From: Luidia sarsii
Lineage: Eukaryota; Echinodermata; Asteroidea; Paxillosida; Luidiidae
DNA: 64,000 bases
Direction: 5' to 3'
Assembly: GCA_949987565.1 (NCBI GenBank)
Contig: OX465118.1
Location: 5,918,538-5,982,537, forward strand
The position numbers and the translations under genes are program-made. Each line of letters opens with the position of its first letter. The stretch's first letter is position 1. The notes beneath the pieces are model-generated. The model did no database searches. It was not told where the DNA came from and worked only from the letters and a program-made list of their open reading frames with translations. Positions 50,801-59,800 of the stretch are shown piece after piece.

Positions 50801-53800
50801 TACAGGCCAAGTTGTAAAAGACATTTGCTGTACTGAGGAACGTCACTAAAATGAACGCCGATATACTGAGCAATTCAGCTATAACAAACATGCCCTTTGG
50901 CTCCCGATTTTCGTGCATAAAATATGTGGCCTCAACTGCTACTGTACAAGGAACGACCGCTATACCGAACAATTTTCATAGATCCCGCTATGTTTTGTTA
51001 TAGTGACGTTCCACTGTATGTCGGGGAAAGGAAGCTGGCCGAAGGGGGGGAGGGGGGGGGGTAGGAAATTGCCCGAATAGGAATTCTGACACGCCTGTGA
51101 GGGGTTTTGAGTGATTTGTGCAAAAGTGAGATTTTTGCTGAATGCACGGCGCAAAATAAATGCTAAAAGTTGGCAAATGCTAAAAGTTGGTAAAAGTTAG
51201 CTGTGATTTTGTCCACAGATCTCCGTGGTCAATACACTGCTAACCACTGGCACTGAGTCACGCGCTCACTCACGAGTAATGCACAAAACAAAGAAAGGTG
51301 ATTCTGAGAAAAAATTCAGTCACGGATGGATGGCTCCCTTTGCGAGTGATTTCTTGGTTGCTACAAACTGCGAGGCTAAATTACAAGAATGAGTTAAAAA
51401 ATGAAAACACATCTGCATGAAACTAAGTGAAAAATAAAAACATGGCAAATGGAGAAGTTAAAAAAAAGAAAACCATGGCGGTTTGTTTTCAAACAAAAGT
51501 ATGAACCACGATAGATGGGACACTATTTCAAGACAGCTTCATCCCACCCACAGGAAGATGCCTCGAAAGGATTTCTTTGTTAAATGCTGACACCACTTTG
51601 GGAACACAAACTTCACAATTGGCATGGAGCAATTAACGGTGACATCCAATTTTCACTCAATCTGAAGCTACAAATCTACTGGGGTGTCACAAGGAGAGAA
51701 GAGGTAAATTTCGGGAAGAGGGAGAGAGTGAAAGAGCCCAGAAATGAATCACGTTTATTCGTTGCACGGGCAAGATGGAGTCATTGGCTTTGGCGGACAG
51801 CACACAAGTCTATGGGCATTGGCTGCAGCCTCTATGCAGCTAGCTTCCATAGACTTGTGTGGAATGAGAAGCCGTAGCCAATGACGTTGGGCCCAGCCTT
51901 AACATGTGGCTTGACCAAACTAAAGCCCCATTCACCCTCAAAAACAAACACCACAACTTTCTTGCCTATGCAAGCAGAATTATCACTTGACACATTTTTC
52001 TCCAATTTCATTTCTGTTCACATTTAAATAACCGGTGAATACTGTGATATAATGGCAGTCTCCCACCATATAGGTTTACTGTGCAATCCAGTTCTAATCC
52101 TGGTGTAACAAAGAAACAAAACACAACATCTTTTCACATTTTAGCTATCACAGCAGCAAGCTTGTGCCATTTTTTTCAGCCAATTAAAAGTGCCACTGCT
52201 TTATTGGAAAGTTACACACATTCAAGAATGCAATATTTTTATTTTATTTTTTTTTTGGGGGGGAGGGAAGAAAAACTGGGGGGGAAAAAGGAAGATGGAA
52301 GATCACACTACAGCGAAAAGGCTTCATCCCCAAAGCGGCCAGACTTGTCAACATGAAGTCTACATTGAAAGCGACAGAGACCGTGCATTATGGAGAGTGG
52401 AGGGGTGGTTAAACCACACACGCAGCCAGGTACTGCATACAAGTAGCCTAGGACACCAGCTATGATCAAACAGGCAGACTTGCAGGCGAGACACCAGAGT
52501 TGTCAGGGGTAAGGCCATGTTTAGAGTTGGGTTAGAAAGTTACACAGTTTGAGAGAAAGAGAGACAGATATACAGATATAGAGAGCCAGAGAAGGACAGA
52601 TTTAGAGTATCAAGACTGAGAGAAAGAGACATAAACAGATACATGTAGACAGAGAGAGATAGACAGAGATAGACAGAGACAGAGAGATTTACAGTAAGAC
52701 TGTGAGAAAGAGACATAAACAGATAGACAGAGAGACTGAGACACGGAGACAGAGGGAGGCACAGGAATCGTGAAAGAAAGATAGAGAGAACTGGCGAGAG
52801 AGAAGGCCCAAGAGGTAAGCAGATGCATTAAGTACCTCTGGAATTCCAGCAGCAATTGCCTCCTCCTTCAACTCCTAGAATGGAAGGCAAAGTGGGGACA
52901 GAGAGTCAGAGAAAAAAAAGAAAGTCCCCAATGGACACTATAAAGAAGCAGGCCGAGACTTAAAAAACAACCCAGCAATACTGTGACGCTTTTCTAAGAA
53001 ACCTTCTCGGTCACTTCTGAGATGAAAAGAGTGGTTGCAAGACAGAATGGGGTAAAATGGTTCTTGTTGAAGCAGAGAAAATGGTCCTGCAGTTAGGACC
53101 TACATGTACAACATCTAAACATCTTTCTGTCAACTAAAACACAGCTTACAGGCAAATACATGTAACACTAATCACTTGGGGATGCTCATATATATTGCAG
53201 AGAAAGATGGCCTGAGGGTAAGCAATTTTCACACAGGAAACTTTAACCAGACAGCATGTGGATTTATGCGACACTTGGAGGATGGATTTTAGGTTGGGGC
53301 GAATGAGGAGTTAGAATGGATGCAACATAGGGAGAGTAAGAGGCAGGTAATGGATGTGGTTAGGAGAGGGGTAGGAGGAAGTGAGGGAGTGGAGGCATAT
53401 GTAGGGAGGGTAGGGTAGGGAAGCGCGAGGAGGCGCGAGGAGATGAGGGGAAGCTAGGCAAGGGGAGGAGGTAAGATGAGGAGAGAAAGGTGAGGTGAGG
53501 GGAAGAGGGGAAGGCAATGGGGAACAATGAGGGTATGAGGAGGCAAGGAGAGAGGGGAGGCACAAGGAGGCACAAGGAGGCACAAGGGTGATAGGAGGCA
53601 AGGGGTGAGGTGAGGCATGGAGCAGTAGAGGACTAGAGGCGAGAGGCGAGAGGGAAATACAAGGATCACACACAAGGCCCAATACCTTGATTAAACTTTC
53701 AGCCACTTCATCTTTAGCCTGCTCCTGTGGGTCATAACAGAAAAGCAGGCAATGCTGGGAGAAGGGCTCGCCTTGTCAACACCATAACTTCCCTCCACCA

Positions 53801-56800
53801 AAAACAAACTTTCTTGAGATTTCAACCCTGCTTCCCAGCAGTTACAAAGCCAAAGTGACGGAGGAATTATGACTGAAAGGGTCCTATTTCCAACAGACTG
53901 TTGGATACTATTTGGAGCAACAACCAACATCACACAGCATAATTGTTTGATTTTTGTATTGATAATTTGATATACCGGTATGTTGATCATGGGACATCTG
54001 ATTGTTCACAATGGGATAATACTTTGAGTTTCAATGGTTTTTTTCTGGGGGAAGCCCAAAATACTTAATTAATTTCTAAGAATAAAAAAGGAGATTTTTT
54101 TATTTTTTTTTATTATTATGATTATTTTTGGGGTGGGGATTTTAAGTACCTGGACAGCTGTCTCAATATCGGAAGAAACGTGTCTCTGCGAAAATAAAAT
54201 GGAATGGTCCAGACATGAACGTGGGAACAAGCAAATGTGAGGGAAGCCAATGAGACTGAAGCAAGTTTGTTTTATCTGACAATTTACATATTCATGCGGT
54301 GAAGACAAAGAGCTATGTTTGGAAGATGCTTTAGAGAAGTGAGGGGGAATTCCAATATGAGGATGGGACTACATTAAAATGATATGCAAATGTTGTGCCA
54401 GTTTGTTAAATCTATGCTAATTTATGCTCTTGTTGAAGATTTGTACTTATCAGTGGCATAGGCTTACGAATTTACTCATGAAAAATGGTAGACAATTAAC
54501 AATTGCCTCTAAGGGCCATGGGGCATTTCATATCATGTGAATGACAAATGAAACAGCTTTGGTTGCTAGGCAATGCTGCCATCTTTTGGGTGGTACAGTT
54601 TGAGACTTTTATGCCTAATCGGTAGCACCATTAACTCCCAAATATGAGTCTCACAACTCGTTACCTAAAAACTCAAATCTTCACATGACATGAGATGACC
54701 CTTAACTCATTTGCATTTGAGAAATAGAGAGAGAGCAGAGGACACAAAGTCCAAACAATCAAACAAACAAACAAGATGGCCACTGCCGTATCTTAAGAGG
54801 CAACGTAAGCGCTCAACAAAATCACACACACAAAATGGCAAAAGATCAGTTCAGGAGCCGGTGGAAACCTGCAAAGAAAGCAAACTAATTTAATATACTG
54901 CCTGACTGTAGTTGGTTTCTACAAGTATGTACTGTACTTCTCAAGTGGTTTTGTGTGGAAGCTCTCTTGTCGTAAATTGTCAGCTATGGCTAGTTTAATT
55001 GCCCACGAGTTTATGGAGGCCACTTGATAGCGGCTGCAGCCATTTCTCATAGACTCGTGCGCTAGTCAATCCTAGCCATAACAATCAAGTTGGTACTCTG
55101 TGTGGGTATTGTTTTGGCTATAGTAATTTTCGTTGCTTAATTTGGCACAGTGAGGTCACTCCAAAAGCTCCGCAAAAAGGATGGAAGGGAATTAGAAGAT
55201 GGTCCCTGGATACAGTAAATGTTCATGATGCAACATAAAGTACGACATTAGCGTTGTACAGTACTACAAAACCTAACAAGTTTTGAGGCGGAAAGAATAA
55301 ACAGAATAATGGCCTTCAAATATGCTTCTCTCAATAACGCCTGTGACAATGAAAACTTGGCAATTCAAGATCTCTTTGGACAGACAGGAATCAACTCATA
55401 TTTCCACTTAATGAAAAACAATAAGGAAAATATTTTGAAGATGTACGAATTATAAAAAAGATGGAGTCCAACAGAAAAATGGGATCAAATCAACAATAGA
55501 TATTCGGCAAAATTTTACTTTTTTTTCCCTTCTTTTCACACCAATAGCAAAAAGCCACTTTCTTTCAAAAATTCACTGAAAACAGAACACAAAAAAACAC
55601 CACGACAAACTATATTGACTGAAAAGGAATACAACCAAAGGATGGGTCAAGCTTTGAGATCTGACGTCTAAAATCCAAATTCCAGATTCGTCACAGACAC
55701 AAACATCCACCAGTGGTACATTCTGACATTTTGGAAATAAACATGACTACCAGTATGGACAACACAATGTACATGTAAGAAAGGACTTGAAGAATTGCAA
55801 AGATTCTTGAGGCCATTTCCAGAATTCTGTGGCTAAATCTGTCTCCTTTTCTAATATTTTTTCCCCCAAAGATGGGTATTTGAAGAACAGAGCTGGGTCT
55901 GTGATCAATTCACTTGAAATTTCAATCGAGGAAAAAAACTTGAGAATTCGAACAACAAATCCACGGACAAAAATGATTCCAAGGAGAAAATTAAGTTGAT
56001 ATACATTTCAGTATCTGATATTAAATGTTGGCATTTCTTTTGATTGGATCGGAAAACACAAGAACCCTGGTCCTGTTTGTGGGAAGAATTTACTGGCCAA
56101 GCAGTTGAATTCTGAAATCACTGGCTTACTATGGGTCATGATACAGTGCTATCAAGCCATGCTGTCATTAAAAAAAACCATATAATTGTCACCTCTGTCA
56201 AAATTGGATTGTGAAAAATTGAAAAGTATCAAATTTGTTCAAAAATTCCCAGTCAGTTTTTCCTTGGTTTGTTTGACTAAAATTGGTTTGTCACAACTTT
56301 GCGAGTGAGAAAGGTCAAGCTAGGATTAAAATGGCAGACCCTCTACAATGTCTGATATTTTTTGTCATTCAGCAACAACATTTTTTTGTCGTTTATTGCA
56401 AATAACATTTTTGTATCGCTTGAAACGCAAAATGACAGCTACAATGTACATAACGCATGTGAACAACACTGGAACGATCACAGCAAAACATTACGATCAC
56501 AACTTAAAAGAAATCCGGTTTTTTTTTAGGGGTGTGGGAGGAAGTGGACAACCATTCAAGGTTGGGGGTGGGGTTGTGTGATACCTCGGTCTGAACTATG
56601 GTTCGAGTCGTGACAGTGCGGCGGACCTCCGTGACCTGAGGTCCCGTGTGATGGTCAAGATCCTGGACAATCGGACAAACGGCAGGGTGGGTTTTTATAT
56701 TAAAAACAACACCGACAAGATCACGGGTAAACGACCATAGCACTTTGCCATACAGAGACTTAGAAAACATTTGAAGGTTTGCATAGTGGAAGCACAAAGT

Positions 56801-59800
56801 TTCGAGACTCTTTTGAGGAAAAAAAGCTAGTATCTCAAGGTTTTGGGCAGTGTGTCAGGAGACTGTCTTGTGACAACAGGCAGCGTACACATTGCCTGAA
56901 ACATTGAGTTACAAGCTAATTTTCGAGCCATACTCCAATCTCAAAAGAGATGACTTACACGGTATCGCTGCACACTTTCCACTTAATACTGACACTTGGA
57001 AAACGGGATTTTTATCAGCTGTTTTTCTGTTTAAAAGGCGCTTCGGTGTGAAGAATAGGCTCCTAAGACTACCTTGCTGTGTAGATCATGCGAGGGTGAC
57101 TCAAATCAGATACAAAATAAACGAGAAACATGAACTACAGTACATGTAGGAACACCATCAAAGTGGCTTTGACAAGTATCAAAGGGTGTACTTTTTAAGA
57201 GGAACAAAAAAATCTCAGAAAATGGGAGAATATGTAAAAAAAAATTGACGAAAGAAATTACGGATTTTAAAAAGCAGACGCCTATTCTAAGACTAAGAGT
57301 GAAATTTTAAAGCAACTGGGGGATATTTGACAAAAAAAGCAAAAGGAAGAAGAGAATCAAGAGATGGATGTACTTGGTGTATAGGTTCAATGGAAGAGCT
57401 GGTCAGAGTGAAACAGCGCTGGATTACTGGCTAAAAGTGAGGGATTTAGGGTGTAGGGAGGGGAATCAGTGGTTGGGATAAAGTAGGTGGAGGAGCGGAG
57501 GCATGAAAAGACCACGGCATAGAGCTTTGGGAGATGGATGTTGGTTTTTTCTTTTTTGGGGAGTGGGGGGGGGGGGTTGAGCTGAATGCATCATACCTTG
57601 TCGGCTGTTATCTCCGCCTGCAAGTCATCAAAGGCACCTCCGTCGTCCTGATGAGGGGGCGGGGGCGAGTTAGTACGTAAATGGTCGGAGGACAAGCAAC
57701 GAGGTGGAAAAACAATGAGGGGGAGGGGGTCGACACAAACATTCAAGAAGAGACGAGAAAGGGAGGATGGAGCACCAGGAACGAGGTTTGCCCAGTCAGC
57801 AGGGTAAGAGGGCACGAGAGGGAAGGTCCGAAAACGAAAAACAAAAAGACAGGAGAAAAAAGTGTAGAGCAAACAGTGAGAAAAAAACAGGAGGTCGGAG
57901 AACCGGGGAAAGGACACACGGGCAGGAACCCAGGGAGTGTCACAGGAGTTTGAAACGGAGGGGCGGGGGGGAAAGGTCGACAGGAGATGACAGTGGTACA
58001 GTTTAATAAGGAAGGCAGGCATCGAGTTTTTCTCGTTTCTCTCAGATGTCGGGGCCGAGGCCCAAAGTCTGGCGGTTTTTTTTTTCAAGAGACGTGGATT
58101 TTGTTACGCAACCGGAGACGGCGGGGGTGAGGGGTGGGGTTAGTACATACATTGTACATGTACATGTACGTTGCATAATCAGGCAGGCACTACAAGATGC
58201 TACACAAGCAAATGCACATCACTGCTCCCCATTCTTAAAAAAATGAACCTTGAAGAACCGTGACCTCAACCTAATCCCCCCATCCCTAACCACAGACCAA
58301 TAAGTGCAGCTCCGATTAGTTCATTAGGTGGGCGTGGTCATTATGTGGGCGTGGTCATTAAGTGGGCGGGGGTCATTAAGTGGGCTTGGTCATTATGGGG
58401 GTGTAAGAATGATGAGGTATGGTCACCGCAGGGTTTGGTCACCATGGGGAGTGGTCACAACAAGTGTGGTCATCATGGGGTGTTGTCACTACATGTATAT
58501 TGTAGTTGGCATGGTAATTATGGGTGTGATCACCACAGCATGGTTACTATAAATTTAAATGTGCATTTGATTATTGTGTTAATACTTCAACTTGGCAACT
58601 AATTACGGCCAGATGGTTATATTGGGCCAAACTTTTGTAACCATACCCTCTCTTTCAGCAATCTGAAACAAAAAGCAATTTCCCCAGCACCAACCGAATC
58701 ACAAGATTCCTGGATACCTTTGTGCCACACACAAATTTGGGAATGAGACTTTTCGATGCCAGCGTTCAAATTTGAGAATTAGAAAGTGGTTAGTATCAGG
58801 TGCTCGACACCAGTAGTCAGAACGTACAACATTGTCAGGACGATTCAAGTCCTACCTACTAAACAAAATCTCAAAATCTATCCCATATCTCACTTCCCTT
58901 CTAGACTGAAACCATAACCTTAGTGAATGAGCTCAAACCATTTGGGCCAAAACTGCTTACTGACCAAAATGTAAGGGTCCTGGTTGTATCAAAACAATAG
59001 GCCCTCCTAATTTTTTAATCTGGTTTGCGGTGGCACCATGAAGTCCATTTTTTGTGAAGTCCTGAGAGAAAAAAAAATGCCTGAAAATTAAGGAAATAGT
59101 ATGCTCTCTCTGTCATTACGAGAATGTAGTGATTGAAAACACTTGGATGGGCTTTTAACTTCTTCATACCAGGACCTCTTAATTCAGAGCGCTGGTGGTG
59201 TTGCTAAGCGTGAGGCCTGAATTCGGGCACCACTATTGTCCAACTTTTAAACAAAGACTCTTTTCACCCTACAATTGGCAGTGAGAGCAAGAGGGAGGGG
59301 GTCGAAGTGGTCTCCGGGGGCAACATATTGACCACTCCCCAGTTGCGAAACAATATCCATGCCCCTCCTTGCAAAAACTAAATAAATGAATAAAAATTGA
59401 AAAAAGAAAAAATCTGGCATGGAATACCAATGAATAGGTTTCTCATCTGAACTAAAATAAAACTTCACTAAAAATTTGAAGAAAAAAAGAGAGCAAAATG
59501 CAGATGAAAAAAAGCACCAAACCCATCTCCCGAGCACACTCTTCATTCCAGACAGACAGAATGCGAGAGAATTCACAGCCAGTATCCACACAAAACGCAC
59601 CCCACCCCCCCCCCAAACGAAGAAAAAAACAGGGACCCACTAACTGAGAAAGTGCAGTCAAGTTCACATCCTGTCCACATCCATGAAGAACAAAATAAAT
59701 GTGGGGCAGCTTAACGGTGACAGACAGAAACACCCCTCCCCTATTCTTGCCAACTTTTTTTCAAGACCTCACTACAAGATTCTCTGCATTAAGAGGGGTT

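Larger units (their letters stand above)
49592..52835. other. Ankyrin intron (49.6-52.8 kb)
   Basis: About 3.2 kb. Contains G-rich runs near 50728 and 51045, a hairpin element at about 51750-51890, and the purine-rich tract at 52550-52800. No exon recognised. Confidence 0.5.
53725..56584. other. Ankyrin introns (53.7-56.6 kb)
   Basis: Apart from the 36-bp exon at 54150-54185 and the hairpin at 54990-55090 I see no supported features. AT-rich. Confidence 0.5.
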
